A DNA stretch of 64,000 nucleotides from an uncultured Lachnospiraceae bacterium (GCA_910577115.1 CAJTMC010000002.1:1-64000), one strand, 5' to 3'. Shown: positions 44,699 to 53,165, counted from the first letter of the stretch. Numbers and translations: made by a program. Notes: generated from the sequence alone by a model not told the origin.

Positions 44699-44785
44699 CT
44701 ATATAAGATTTTCCTCTTCGCTTTCTCTTATAATATCTGTTAATTCATGGATTTCACCTATATCTGTAACGTCCATCCTCATCAT
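44699..44785 (-). CDS. 28-aa small ORF upstream of the cupin gene
   Basis: ATG 44785 is preceded by AAAAGGAG with a 7-nt spacer, one of the best RBSs in the window. It reads MMRMDVTDIGEIHELTDI... and ends EENLI at TAG 44699. The cupin RBS follows directly. It may be a real small acidic protein, a translational leader, or the start of a truncated gene; I cannot tell which. Confidence 0.5.
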   Translation of the reverse strand: MMRMDVTDIGEIHELTDIIRESEEENLI

Positions 44786-44977
44786 AGTGAATCTCCTTTT
44801 GTCCATAACCTGCAAGTTTGTGGGCGCGCAAGCTCGTGGGTGAAAGATTTGCCTTTTAAAAAATCCTATTTATATCATATCACGCCATACTTTAAATTTC
44901 CACCCAAAATAAAATTGCCAAATATTCTGTTATCATTTTAAGAATTTTTTACCAGCCTGCGAATCGCCGCATTCCTG

Positions 44978-44986
44978 CATATATTA
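44978..44986 (+). promoter_or_regulatory. Possible sporulation-type -10 upstream of cotJ genes
   Basis: CATATATTA resembles the -10 of late mother-cell promoters, about 88 bp upstream of the cotJA-cotJB start. I do not see a convincing -35. The 44786-45073 gap has no gene; it also holds a diverged CTGCAAGTTTGTGGG element similar to the palindromic repeat family. Confidence 0.25.
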
Positions 44987-45073
44987 CCAGCATATCACAC
45001 CCTGTTATGGCAAAAAATAACCTTGTAACCCGTTGAAAGTCAACCAAAAACGTAACAAAAAACGGAGGCGCTT

Positions 45074-45550
45074 ATGAACAACCAAACTACATGTCAATGT
45101 ACCGCCGAAACACTTGCGATGGCATCCGTTCCGATGCAGGAATGGTGTGAGCCTTACGACCTTGCCACAGCAATCTACAACGGTACACTTTTCCCATGTC
45201 TGAACCTGAACTTTTTTGATGCCGAGGACATTCCCTGTCCGTTTTGTGACAAACCCGCGCTCACAAAAGCGGCAGAGCAGGAAAAAGCACTGATTGAAAT
45301 TTGTAAAATCGGTTTTGCACTCAATGACCTTACGCTTTATCTTGACACACACCCCGATTGTCAAAACGGTATCAATATGATGAAAGACCTTTTGCAGCAG
45401 CGTCTTGACGCGCTTGCGGAATATGCCAAAAAGTATCACCCGTTGACGCAGCTTTCCATTGTAACGGGAAAACCTGACTCAAAGCAGTACGAATGGGACG
45501 AAGGACCGCTCCCTTGGGACCCGTTTGGGGACTGCGCTTTGCACAAATAA
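45074..45550 (+). CDS. CotJA-CotJB fusion (spore coat)
   Basis: 158 aa. Residues 15-50 (LAMASVPMQEWCEPYDLATAIYNGTLFPCL) match the small CotJA protein, usually a separate gene. Residues 70-150 (KIGFALNDLTLYLDTHPDC...YHPLTQLSIV...WDEGPLPWDPFG) match CotJB. A Cys pair (CPFC) lies at the junction. In Bacillus the cotJABC operon encodes inner coat proteins made in the mother cell. Here A and B are one ORF, followed 13 bp later by cotJC. RBS GGAGG upstream of ATG. Confidence 0.85.
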   Translation: MNNQTTCQCTAETLAMASVPMQEWCEPYDLATAIYNGTLFPCLNLNFFDAEDIPCPFCDKPALTKAAEQEKALIEICKIGFALNDLTLYLDTHPDCQNGINMMKDLLQQRLDALAEYAKKYHPLTQLSIVTGKPDSKQYEWDEGPLPWDPFGDCALHK

Positions 45551-45563
45551 GGAGGATTTGAAA

Positions 45564-46175
45564 ATGTGGGCTTATGAAAAACGACTTCAATACCCGGTAA
45601 AAATTACCAAAACATGCCCAAAGACCGCACAGCTTATTATCAGCCAGTACGGCGGTCCCGACGGCGAGCTTTCTGCGTCCATGCGTTATCTCGCGCAGCG
45701 GTATTCCATGCCTGTCAAAAAAGTCGGTGGTCTTTTGACGGATATTGGTACGGAGGAAATCAACCATATGGAAATTATCTGTGCCATTGTCTATCAGCTG
45801 ACAAAAAACCTTACGCCGGAGCAGGCAAAAACCGCGGGCTTTGACGCTTACTATATCGACCACACTGCCGGACTTTGGCCGCAGGCGGCGGCAGGTGTTC
45901 CCTTCACCTCACTGGAATTTCAGTCTAAAGGCGATGCGTTTGCCGATTTGTATGAGGATTTAGCGGCAGAGCAGAAAGCACGTACAGTCTATGAAAATCT
46001 GCTGCGCGTCATTGATGATCCGGACGTGCGCGCCCCGTTAAAATTCCTGCGCGCAAGGGAAATCGTGCATTTCCAGCGTTTTGGAGAGGCTCTCGAAATG
46101 ACGAAGGACAAACTCGACCATAATAATTATTATTTCTTTAATCCGGAATTTGATAAGAAAATGTTGAAAAAATAA
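45564..46175 (+). CDS. cotJC: CotJC, spore-coat manganese catalase family protein
   Basis: 203 aa from ATG 45564 (AAGGAGG, 8 nt). Ferritin-like di-manganese fold with Glu/His ligands in SASMRYL, TEEINHMEIIC and REIVHFQRFGEAL. The PDGELSASMRYLAQRY and AAGVPFTSLEFQSKG segments are typical of CotJC. It likely protects the spore from peroxide. It is strong evidence that the organism sporulates or descends from spore formers. Confidence 0.95.
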   Translation: MWAYEKRLQYPVKITKTCPKTAQLIISQYGGPDGELSASMRYLAQRYSMPVKKVGGLLTDIGTEEINHMEIICAIVYQLTKNLTPEQAKTAGFDAYYIDHTAGLWPQAAAGVPFTSLEFQSKGDAFADLYEDLAAEQKARTVYENLLRVIDDPDVRAPLKFLRAREIVHFQRFGEALEMTKDKLDHNNYYFFNPEFDKKMLKK

Positions 46176-46182
46176 TTCAAAA

Positions 46183-46222
46183 AAAGGAGAACGCGGATGA
46201 ACACACGTTCTCCTTTGCTTTT
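46183..46222. terminator. Bidirectional terminator between cotJC and uppP
   Basis: AAAGGAGAACG (46183-46193) / CGTTCTCCTTT (46206-46216) with T-rich flank. It serves convergent genes. Confidence 0.9.
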
Positions 46223-46234
46223 TATGAAATGCTT

Positions 46235-47071
46235 TTATACCGTAATCACACCACACATTCCAAGTGCAATCACAACAATGCCAAGCACAATCCTGTACCA
46301 GCCAAATATCTGAAAATCATGCTTTTTAATATAGTCCATGAGGAATTTTATGACGAACACCGACACTACAAACGCCACAACCATTCCGACAATCAGCACA
46401 CACGCTTCCGCGCCTGTAAAAGTAAAACCAAACTTTACAATCTTCAAAAGACTTGCTCCAAACATGACCGGAATTGCAAGAAAGAAAGTAAACTCTGCCG
46501 CCACGCTCCTTGACACACCGATGAGCAGCGCGCCTACAATCGTTGCTCCTGAGCGCGAGGTGCCCGGAAAAATTGCTGCAATCAACTGGAAAACGCCGAT
46601 AATCAACGCTGTCTGAAATGTAATATCATTCAGCGTTTTTACCTTAGCGCGCTTTCCTTTATTTTTTCTTTCTACGATTATAAATGCAATTCCAAAAACA
46701 ATCAGCGCAACCGCCACAGGAATTGCATGGTAGAAAAGCTCCTCGCAGATATCGTCAAACAATAGCCCTACAACTGCTGCCGGAATACATGCTACCACGA
46801 TTTTCAGCCACAGCATAATCTTATCCATCTCAATCACCGGTTTTGACTTATCCTTAAATTGAAACGGAAAAATCTTTCCCCAAAACAGGATCACTACGGC
46901 AAGAATCGCGCCAAGCTGTATCACCACAAGAAACATTTCCAAAAACTCCGATGTACAGTCGAGCTTAATAAACTCGTCAAGAATAATCATATGTCCGGTA
47001 CTGCTGACGGGCAGCCACTCCGTAATTCCCTCTACAATGCCAAACAATATTGCCTTTAAAATCTCTATCAT
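46235..47071 (-). CDS. uppP: Undecaprenyl-diphosphatase
   Basis: 278 aa, multi-pass membrane protein. Signature motifs are GIVEGITEWLPVSSTGHMII (about 12-31) and FPGTSRSGATI (about 170-180). It recycles the C55-PP lipid carrier of cell-wall synthesis and is a classic bacitracin-resistance gene (BacA). A BceAB-type peptide-resistance module lies about 2-8 kb away. RBS AAAGGGG. A partial copy of its own 5' end sits 63 bp upstream. Confidence 0.97.
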   Translation of the reverse strand: MIEILKAILFGIVEGITEWLPVSSTGHMIILDEFIKLDCTSEFLEMFLVVIQLGAILAVVILFWGKIFPFQFKDKSKPVIEMDKIMLWLKIVVACIPAAVVGLLFDDICEELFYHAIPVAVALIVFGIAFIIVERKNKGKRAKVKTLNDITFQTALIIGVFQLIAAIFPGTSRSGATIVGALLIGVSRSVAAEFTFFLAIPVMFGASLLKIVKFGFTFTGAEACVLIVGMVVAFVVSVFVIKFLMDYIKKHDFQIFGWYRIVLGIVVIALGMCGVITV

Positions 47072-47130
47072 TATTTATGCCCCTTTATACTTTTCTGCAA
47101 TACCAAATAATATTGCCTTTAAAATCTCTA
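47035..47130. repeat. 63-bp-spaced partial duplication of the uppP 5' end
   Basis: 47035-47067 (start of uppP) and 47098-47130 match at 31 of 33 bases. In frame, the upstream copy encodes VEILKAILFGIAEK and then stops before the true ATG. The rest of the 47072-47235 gap has a small GCATAG / CTATGC hairpin without a T-run. Confidence 0.9.
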
Positions 47131-47235
47131 CCTTTTTCTTATTTCCCCAAACAATCAAAGCTTAAAGCCTGCTGTGAGAAGAAATCACTTTGCATAGCAT
47201 AGAATTTTAACTATGCTTCCAACAACACAATGACT

Positions 47236-48435
47236 TTAACGTTTCTTCACACCATACTCCGTTTCGACAAACTTGCGAAGCGCCGCCATCGCACGCTCCA
47301 CTTTCTCCGTTTCGATACAATATGCCATTCTGAAATATCCTGGACAACCAAAAGAATCTGCCGGTACAAGCACAAGATCATAATTCTTCGCCTTATTACA
47401 AAATGCAACCGAATCCTCCTCAAGCGCCTTGGGGAAAATATAAAATGTTCCGCCCGGCTTTACAACCTCAAACCCTAAACTGACAAGTGTGTCATAAATA
47501 ATATTCATGTTTTTCTCATATACGGACAAATCCGACGTCACGCCGAGAATATCTGCTACTGCTATCTGTATGATTGACGGCGGGCAATTATGACCGATAC
47601 CTCTCGAAATCTGACCGCACATTACGGAAATCAACGCGCTATCCGTACATTTCGGATTTGCTGCCACATATCCAAGACGCTCGCCCGGAATCGACATGGA
47701 TTTTGCAAACGAATAGCACGAAAGAGTATTGTCGTAAAATTTTGACACGTAGGGTGCGTCTACACCTGTAAAAATAATTTCCCTGTATGGCTCGTCCGAT
47801 ATGATAAAGATGTCATGTCCGTATTCTTTCTGCTTTTCCTCCAAAACTGCGGCAAGTTTCTTTAATGTTTCCGTAGAATAAACTGTACCGGACGGGTTAT
47901 TCGGCGTATTGATAAGCACTGCCATCGTCTTTGGGTTTAATATCTTTTCCAACGCGTCGAAGTTAATCTGAAACTGCTTTGTATCGGCAGGCACGACCTT
48001 TAATACTGCTCCTGTCTGGTTGATATAGTGATTGTATTCCGGAAAATACGGTGCAAATGTAATCACCTCATCTTGCGGCTGTGTCACTGCTCTTGCCGCA
48101 TGTGCAACCGCGCCCGCTGCACCGGTTGTCATAAACAAATGTTCTGCTGTATAATTCATGTCATATGTTTTATTCAAATATTCGGCAAATTTCGCCCGCA
48201 CTGACGGAATACCCTGCGACTGGCTGTAACCATGCAGATCCATTGTATCTTTCGTCTGCAAAAGTTCTATCATTTTATCCGTAAATTCCTGCGGTACCGG
48301 AACCGAAGGGTTCCCAAGACTGAAATCAAATACATTCTCCGCGCCGATTTCCTTCGCGCGTCGCCCTGCCCACTCCGACAATTCCCTGATGACCGACTTT
48401 GCTCCAAGCATGTCTTTATATTTTTGCGAAACCAT
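47236..48435 (-). CDS. PLP-dependent aminotransferase (class I/II)
   Basis: 399 aa. Fold-type I signatures: FSLGNPSVPVP, TGAAGAVAHAARAV, NTPNNPSGTVY, SDEPYREI and the PLP lysine in YSFAKSMSIPGERLGY. It resembles the aspartate/aromatic aminotransferases annotated broadly in Lachnospiraceae; the exact donor and acceptor cannot be read from sequence. RBS AGGAGG. It may be followed by uppP on the same transcript. Confidence 0.93.
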   Translation of the reverse strand: MVSQKYKDMLGAKSVIRELSEWAGRRAKEIGAENVFDFSLGNPSVPVPQEFTDKMIELLQTKDTMDLHGYSQSQGIPSVRAKFAEYLNKTYDMNYTAEHLFMTTGAAGAVAHAARAVTQPQDEVITFAPYFPEYNHYINQTGAVLKVVPADTKQFQINFDALEKILNPKTMAVLINTPNNPSGTVYSTETLKKLAAVLEEKQKEYGHDIFIISDEPYREIIFTGVDAPYVSKFYDNTLSCYSFAKSMSIPGERLGYVAANPKCTDSALISVMCGQISRGIGHNCPPSIIQIAVADILGVTSDLSVYEKNMNIIYDTLVSLGFEVVKPGGTFYIFPKALEEDSVAFCNKAKNYDLVLVPADSFGCPGYFRMAYCIETEKVERAMAALRKFVETEYGVKKR

Positions 48436-48476
48436 AACAATGTCCTCCTATTATCTCTTATTTCTTTTGTTTGTAT

Positions 48477-48593
48477 TTATTGAATTTTTTCTGTTTCCGG
48501 AATATAAACCATTCCAAACAACTCTTTTAACAATCCTAACCTGCCTATTTTCATCAGCGAAATCAGCGGTGTTGTGTCTGCAACCACTATCAT
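48477..48593 (-). pseudogene. Truncated DUF3368/PIN toxin
   Basis: 38 codons read MIVVADTTPLISLMKIGRLGL and then LLKELFGMVYIPE, the unmistakable first part of a DUF3368-type PIN toxin (normally about 150-160 aa). It then ends at TAA 48477, just before the aminotransferase RBS. The later acidic residues of the PIN active site are missing, so it should be inactive. Its start overlaps the antitoxin stop (ATGA). Confidence 0.85.
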
Positions 48594-48871
48594 AGCAAGT
48601 CAGCCTCCAAGCTGTGAAACGTTTCAATTTCTTCTTCAACTTCCGAAAAATCCATGTTATAATATGGCAGCCCTAACTCTTCATATACATGAATTAAATC
48701 GTACTTATTTATTCCTAATATTTCAGCAGCTCTTCCATGAGAAATGGTTTGATCATGAATATATGGATACAACAACAAGGCATTTCTTTGTATTTCCGTC
48801 TTTTTATCTGACTTTGCTAAAAATAGTGTTAGCTCGCTTGGCACTTTCAATTTGTACTCAACAAAATCCAT
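48590..48871 (-). CDS. UPF0175-family antitoxin
   Basis: 93 aa. VPSELTLFLAKSDKKTEIQRNALLLYPYIHDQTISHGRAAEILGINKYDLIHVYEELGLPYY is the UPF0175 pattern, with a helix-turn-helix-like centre. It is normally paired with a DUF3368 PIN toxin; here only the toxin's N-terminus remains. The antitoxin itself looks intact. Confidence 0.88.
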   Translation of the reverse strand: MDFVEYKLKVPSELTLFLAKSDKKTEIQRNALLLYPYIHDQTISHGRAAEILGINKYDLIHVYEELGLPYYNMDFSEVEEEIETFHSLEADLL

Positions 48872-48980
48872 AAATTACACCTCCGTTTCGCTTTGCAAGT
48901 ATTATTACCACATCGAAACTATCCATAGACGCGTTTTCTGATTAACCTATTATAATCCCTATAACATACATACCGCAAGC

Positions 48981-49018
48981 AAAAAAGTCCAAAACCTCTA
49001 TTCATTGGCTTTGGACTT
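48981..49018 (-). terminator. Terminator after the 63-aa gene
   Basis: AAGTCCAAAACC (48985-48996) / GGCTTTGGACTT (49007-49018), near-perfect stem, T-run on the minus strand. Confidence 0.75.
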
Positions 49019-49031
49019 ATCCTTAGCTATA

Positions 49032-49223
49032 TCACTCTTTTATTTCATCAATATCCGTAAGATTAACGCCTGCTACATTCAGAATCGCTTTCAAAGAGAG
49101 ATATTTCTTTTTTAGTCTTGCGTATGTTTCTACTGCATTTTCTTTCTTTGCTAAAATCATATATTCTTGAATTTCCGTAAACTCCTCAATTGCAGCTTTC
49201 GCAATTTCAAGTCCGTTTGGCAT
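49032..49223 (-). CDS. Small hypothetical protein
   Basis: 63 aa, fully helical and acidic-amphipathic: MPNGLEIAKAAIEEFTEIQEYMILAKK... with ILNVAGVNLTDI near the end. A GGGTG-type RBS precedes ATG. It has its own downstream terminator. I do not recognise the family, but composition and terminator favour a real gene. Confidence 0.6.
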   Translation of the reverse strand: MPNGLEIAKAAIEEFTEIQEYMILAKKENAVETYARLKKKYLSLKAILNVAGVNLTDIDEIKE

Positions 49224-49340
49224 ACAATCACCCGCTTCCCAAAGTTACTGTTCAATACTTTCTCAACTACAATATGTTCTATCTTATTGTATCAAAAATA
49301 ACAAACAGTGTAAACCCTATCTGTGCTGATGTTCGTCTCC

Positions 49341-51350
49341 TCACCGATACACAACCCGATAATAACTCCCCGACGTAAACCGGAAAACGACAAAATATAT
49401 CACCGCAAACACTGCCGTTGTTGCCGCAAGGCACCCGACAAACAGCGACGCATTTGTCAGCCCGAATATCTGCATGATAAGCTTGAGCATTGGAAACGCC
49501 ATCGCAAGATGAATCACTGCGACCGTAATCGGCATAAAAAATACGGTTCGCATCTGCGTATGAATCGCCGCCTTTACCACGTCGCGGCTCAAGCCTACCT
49601 TCGTCATAATCGCAAAGCGTTCCCTGTCCTCAAAGCCTTCCGATATCTGCTTGTAATAAATAATCAGTACAGTTATCATCAAAAACATACTGCCAAGAAA
49701 CAGCCCGAGGAACAAAAATCCGCCGTTTGTTTCCATATAAATATCTTTCTGTTCTGCCCTTGAAGTGCTCATAATCGTGTCAAATCCGAGCTGCTCCCCG
49801 CAAACGCGCAGCATTTCTGTCAGTGCAGACGCAAATGCCTTTCGCTCTTCCTGCGTTCCGTCGGTTTCTATTCCGATATGATACTGAACCGCGGTTCCTG
49901 TCCGAATTTGATCCAACCGGCTGTCGTCTGCTACAATCACATAAAGCACAGATTTGTCACCCAAAAGCTCTGTCATTATTTGCCCATCCGGAGAGCTGCC
50001 GGGAAAAGCCGCTTTCTCCGAAACGGGATATTCTTTTCCAAACAGATTTATGGTATCCCATTCAAATTCCGTCAACGATGCAATTATCACATTCCCCTGT
50101 GCAAGCTCACCAAGCGCCTCTCCCGTATACGATTCGTAGTCCTTTTTGGTCATTACATAAAGAAGGTTGATATCCGCAGCATCATACAATTCGCCGCTGT
50201 TATCGTAGCGCTCCACTTTATTTTCTTCATTGTGTGTTATGAACGGAGCGTCTGCATATTCTGACACTTGTGTCAGTTTTCTGTTCTGCCGCCGCGCCAC
50301 GTCTTCTATTTGATTCAGCAAATATTCCCGCGCTGCATCATCGGGCACATATTTAAAATAAAGCGATACGCTAACCTCTGTCTGAAACTCTTTCTGCAAA
50401 AAATCTTCCATACCTGCATACAAACAGAGTGTCGATGAAACCATCACCAGCACCATTGTCGAAAGCACACAAATGCTTGCAAGTCCGACCGCGTTGCGCT
50501 TCATGCGGTAAAGCATACCGGAAACCGTTATAAAATGCGTTGTCTGATAGTAATACTTTTTATTCCTCTTAAGCAGCTTTAAAACAGCAATACTCACCGA
50601 CATAAAAAGCGCATACGTTCCGACAATTACAAGAAGGACTGCCACGAAAAACATGTTGACCGCTTCTAAAACGCCATAGACGGTAACTGCCAGATAATAC
50701 CCTGTCAGGATACACGCCAAGCCTAACCCTGCCGAGATCCATTTTGCTCTCGGTTCGCGCTCCCCTACATTACTCCCATGCAAAAGCGCGATTGGATTTG
50801 CAAGCTTTACTTGGAGGAAATTGTATAAAAGCATCAAAATGTACACGATGCCAAAAAGCTGCGCAGTCTGCAAACATCCCCAGCCGGAAACAGAGAACGG
50901 GATTTTTTCTGACAGCCCTGTCAGTTTATAGAGAAACATCGCAGTCAGTTTATGAAATACGATGCCGAATACAAGTCCTCCGCAAACGGAAAGTCCGTAT
51001 AAAATCACTGCCTCCCACGCCATCACTTTTGCAATATGCTTTTTCTCCATGCCGAGAATATGATAAACGCCAAGCTCCTTCTTGCGCCGTTTCATTACGA
51101 AGCTGTTTGTGTAAAACAGGAAAATACAGGCACAGATGCCGACAATCACAAGACCTAAAGTGAGCACAATCCCAAGCGTCGCAGAGCCGCGCATCGTGTC
51201 AATGCCTTCATTTCCCTGAATGGCGCGCATGATATAAAACATCGCGGCGGATACCATGCCTGTCAGGATATACGGCACATAAAACTGTCTGTTATTTTTT
51301 AAGTTTGTTACTGCCATTTTGCAATAAAGGCTGCACTTAAAGCAATTCAT
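49341..51350 (-). CDS. BceB-like ABC transporter permease (FtsX/MacB fold)
   Basis: 669 aa from ATG 51350. Ten hydrophobic helices are arranged as in BceB: N-terminal TMs, a pair of FtsX blocks, and a large extracytoplasmic domain (about 310-520) between TM7 and TM8. Typical start: CKMAVTNLKNNRQFYVPYILTG. BceAB transporters both expel or disengage peptide antibiotics and serve as flux sensors for BceS. The ATPase gene lies immediately upstream (17 bp). Confidence 0.93.
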   Translation of the reverse strand: MNCFKCSLYCKMAVTNLKNNRQFYVPYILTGMVSAAMFYIMRAIQGNEGIDTMRGSATLGIVLTLGLVIVGICACIFLFYTNSFVMKRRKKELGVYHILGMEKKHIAKVMAWEAVILYGLSVCGGLVFGIVFHKLTAMFLYKLTGLSEKIPFSVSGWGCLQTAQLFGIVYILMLLYNFLQVKLANPIALLHGSNVGEREPRAKWISAGLGLACILTGYYLAVTVYGVLEAVNMFFVAVLLVIVGTYALFMSVSIAVLKLLKRNKKYYYQTTHFITVSGMLYRMKRNAVGLASICVLSTMVLVMVSSTLCLYAGMEDFLQKEFQTEVSVSLYFKYVPDDAAREYLLNQIEDVARRQNRKLTQVSEYADAPFITHNEENKVERYDNSGELYDAADINLLYVMTKKDYESYTGEALGELAQGNVIIASLTEFEWDTINLFGKEYPVSEKAAFPGSSPDGQIMTELLGDKSVLYVIVADDSRLDQIRTGTAVQYHIGIETDGTQEERKAFASALTEMLRVCGEQLGFDTIMSTSRAEQKDIYMETNGGFLFLGLFLGSMFLMITVLIIYYKQISEGFEDRERFAIMTKVGLSRDVVKAAIHTQMRTVFFMPITVAVIHLAMAFPMLKLIMQIFGLTNASLFVGCLAATTAVFAVIYFVVFRFTSGSYYRVVYR

Positions 51351-51367
51351 CACAATCCCCGCCTTTC

Positions 51368-52141
51368 TTATGAAACTTTTTCGCCTTCGCTGCCTTGCGT
51401 CAGCATGGTCAGCGTGTCCGAAATTTTGGCATAAAGCTGCTCGTTTGTCAGGCTTCCGCGATATAATTGGTGGAACACTTCCCCGTCCTTGATAAACAGA
51501 ATGCGGTTTGCATGACTTGCGGCATGGATACTGTGCGTTACCATGAGGATTGTCTGACCATCACTGTTAATTTCGCGAAATACCTTTAGCAGTCCCGCCG
51601 TCGCCTTTGAGTCAAGCGCTCCTGTCGGTTCATCGGCAAGAAGTAGCTGCGGATTGGTTATGATTGCCCTTGCGACTGCGGTTCGCTGCTTTTGTCCGCC
51701 GGAAACTTCATACGGGAACTTTGCCAGCAGCTCCATGATGCCAAGCCTGCCTGCAACCGCTAAAAGCATCTGCTCCATTTGCGAAACGGATTTTTTTTGT
51801 AGTACCAGCGGTAACAGGATATTGTCCTTTAGGGAAAAAGTATCCAGCAGATTAAAGTCCTGAAATACAAATCCGAGGTTATCGCGGCGAAACGCGGATA
51901 ATTCCTTTTCCGGAATTATTGTTAAATTTTTGCCATTCAGTAACACTTCCCCGCCTGTGGGTCTGTCGAGTGATGCCAGTATATTTAACAGCGTCGTCTT
52001 TCCGGAACCGGACTCCCCCATAATTGCTACGTACTCTCCTTTTTCAACGGAAAAATTCATATTGGAGAGCGCCTGTACTTTTGTGCCGCCGAAACGGGTT
52101 GTATAGATTTTACTTACATTTTTTACTTCTAGCATTGACAT
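51368..52141 (-). CDS. BceA-like ABC transporter ATP-binding protein
   Basis: 257 aa from ATG 52141 (GGAGG, 5 nt). Walker A GESGSGKTTL, signature VSGGQKQRTAVARAI, Walker B LLADEPTGALDS and H-loop MVTHSIHAASHA. This is the LolD/MacB-type ATPase class used by BceAB. Probably driven from the promoter with BceR-like site at 52242-52314. Confidence 0.95.
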   Translation of the reverse strand: MSMLEVKNVSKIYTTRFGGTKVQALSNMNFSVEKGEYVAIMGESGSGKTTLLNILASLDRPTGGEVLLNGKNLTIIPEKELSAFRRDNLGFVFQDFNLLDTFSLKDNILLPLVLQKKSVSQMEQMLLAVAGRLGIMELLAKFPYEVSGGQKQRTAVARAIITNPQLLLADEPTGALDSKATAGLLKVFREINSDGQTILMVTHSIHAASHANRILFIKDGEVFHQLYRGSLTNEQLYAKISDTLTMLTQGSEGEKVS

Positions 52142-52241
52142 GTTTACCTCCATTTGCACACGTTTTTTGTGTATTACAAGTTTAGGTGTGTGCGTTTCAA
52201 CTTTTTTACTGACTATTTATTTGTTTTTCTGTTGTAAGGAG

Positions 52242-52314
52242 ATTATACCAAAAAAGGAAAATGCCAGCCATTTTCTAAGCTTACATTCTCCTTTTATTTC
52301 TTACAGTTTTGTAA
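52242..52314 (-). promoter_or_regulatory. bceAB promoter with BceR-like operator
   Basis: -10 TATAAT at 52247-52242 on the minus strand with a poor -35. Sixty bases further upstream is TTACA-N4-TGTAA (52301-52314), which fits the TnACA-N4-TGTnA pattern described for BceR-type regulators. A further TTACA half-site is at 52281-52285. Confidence 0.7.
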
Positions 52315-52317
52315 GGA

Positions 52318-52449
52318 ATGAAACGAATAGAAGTGGATTTACTTGAAAGCAAAGTAATCCCAAGATTAAATACTATTGAGTCGTGTTATACATCAACTTT
52401 TGACAGATATAAAGATAGTGTACGTACCTTTTCATTCCTCATCTTGTGA
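52318..52449 (+). other. Possible 43-codon ORF fragment on the + strand
   Basis: ATG 52318 begins MKRIEVDLLESKVIPRLNTI and the frame ends at TGA 52449, overlapping the end of the PIN gene. AAGGA abuts the ATG. Composition is protein-like, but no family is recognised; it may be a truncated gene left by the insertion of the toxin-antitoxin pair. Confidence 0.3.
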
Positions 52450-52857
52450 TACGAATTTCACAAAATCGTCCGGCAATAATGCCTTGACTTTGGATTGTTT
52501 ATAATCCTTAATATTCCTTGTTACAATATAATCCATTTGGTTACGTTTCGCACAACAGGAAACGACGGCATCTTCATAGTCGTTCATGTTTGACAATAGC
52601 GCGTCCTGACAGTCATTTGCAGTGACATCTAAAATACCAAACAGTTGATAAAGTTTTGACATAGTATTTTTAGACTGTTCTGTATTGTGCAAATGCTTCT
52701 TTATTAAGTAATAGATATCTGTAGCAGAACCGGCTGTAATATACATATCCTGTAACTGGTTTGCAGCTAACATAAAAATCTGCTCTGCTGATTCTCTAAA
52801 AGGTTCCCTGCCTGTCAATGCATCAATTATTATGTTTGTATCTACAAGTATTTTCAT
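52432..52857 (-). CDS. PIN-domain toxin
   Basis: 141 aa. Conserved acidic residues of the PIN nuclease: D6 (ILVDTN), D47 region, E95/D96 (NDYEDAVV) and D118 (NIKDYK). The length is normal for VapC-like ribonucleases. The start overlaps the antitoxin stop by 4 nt, the usual coupled arrangement. It appears intact, unlike the other two toxins in the window. Confidence 0.9.
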   Translation of the reverse strand: MKILVDTNIIIDALTGREPFRESAEQIFMLAANQLQDMYITAGSATDIYYLIKKHLHNTEQSKNTMSKLYQLFGILDVTANDCQDALLSNMNDYEDAVVSCCAKRNQMDYIVTRNIKDYKQSKVKALLPDDFVKFVSQDEE

Positions 52858-53072
52858 TCTTCAGCATTCAACCTTTCTGCTTTTGCATCTTCTAAGCCGG
52901 CATCTTTCGGCAATATTCCAAACAAGGATTGCGCCATACTTACCCTGTTTTGATGAGGATTCGTCAGTTTCGCAACCACTTTTCCGTTTTTTGTTATAAA
53001 AATATCTTCTTTAGCCGACAAAAGCAAGTACTTTCCCAAATTCTGTTTTAATTCAGTCGCTGTAATAGACAT
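52854..53072 (-). CDS. Phd/YefM-type antitoxin
   Basis: 72 aa. MSITATELKQNLGKYLLLSAKEDIFITKNGKVVAKL is the Phd fold signature; the C-terminal tail binds the PIN partner. RBS GGAGGGG. It probably binds the palindrome over its own promoter at 53086-53115. Confidence 0.9.
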   Translation of the reverse strand: MSITATELKQNLGKYLLLSAKEDIFITKNGKVVAKLTNPHQNRVSMAQSLFGILPKDAGLEDAKAERLNAEE

Positions 53073-53085
53073 ATCATCCCCTCCT

Positions 53086-53124
53086 TCGCACTATTATTAT
53101 ATATTATTCGTGCGATTGTGTAAA
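53086..53124 (-). promoter_or_regulatory. Phd/PIN promoter overlapped by a 30-bp palindrome
   Basis: TTTACA (53124-53119), 17-bp spacer, TATAAT (53101-53096) on the minus strand. The inverted repeat with TCGCAC / GTGCGA ends (53086-53115) covers the -10 and most of the spacer. This is the layout expected for autorepression by the antitoxin complex. Confidence 0.8.
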
Positions 53125-53165
53125 GGTATTCGTATGTTTTAAGGTTTTATGGTTTCATATTAAAA

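Noticed and set aside
45005..45439. Minus-strand ORF of 144 aa opposite cotJA-cotJB
   Set aside because: Shadow of a clearly recognised + strand gene with RBS and family match.
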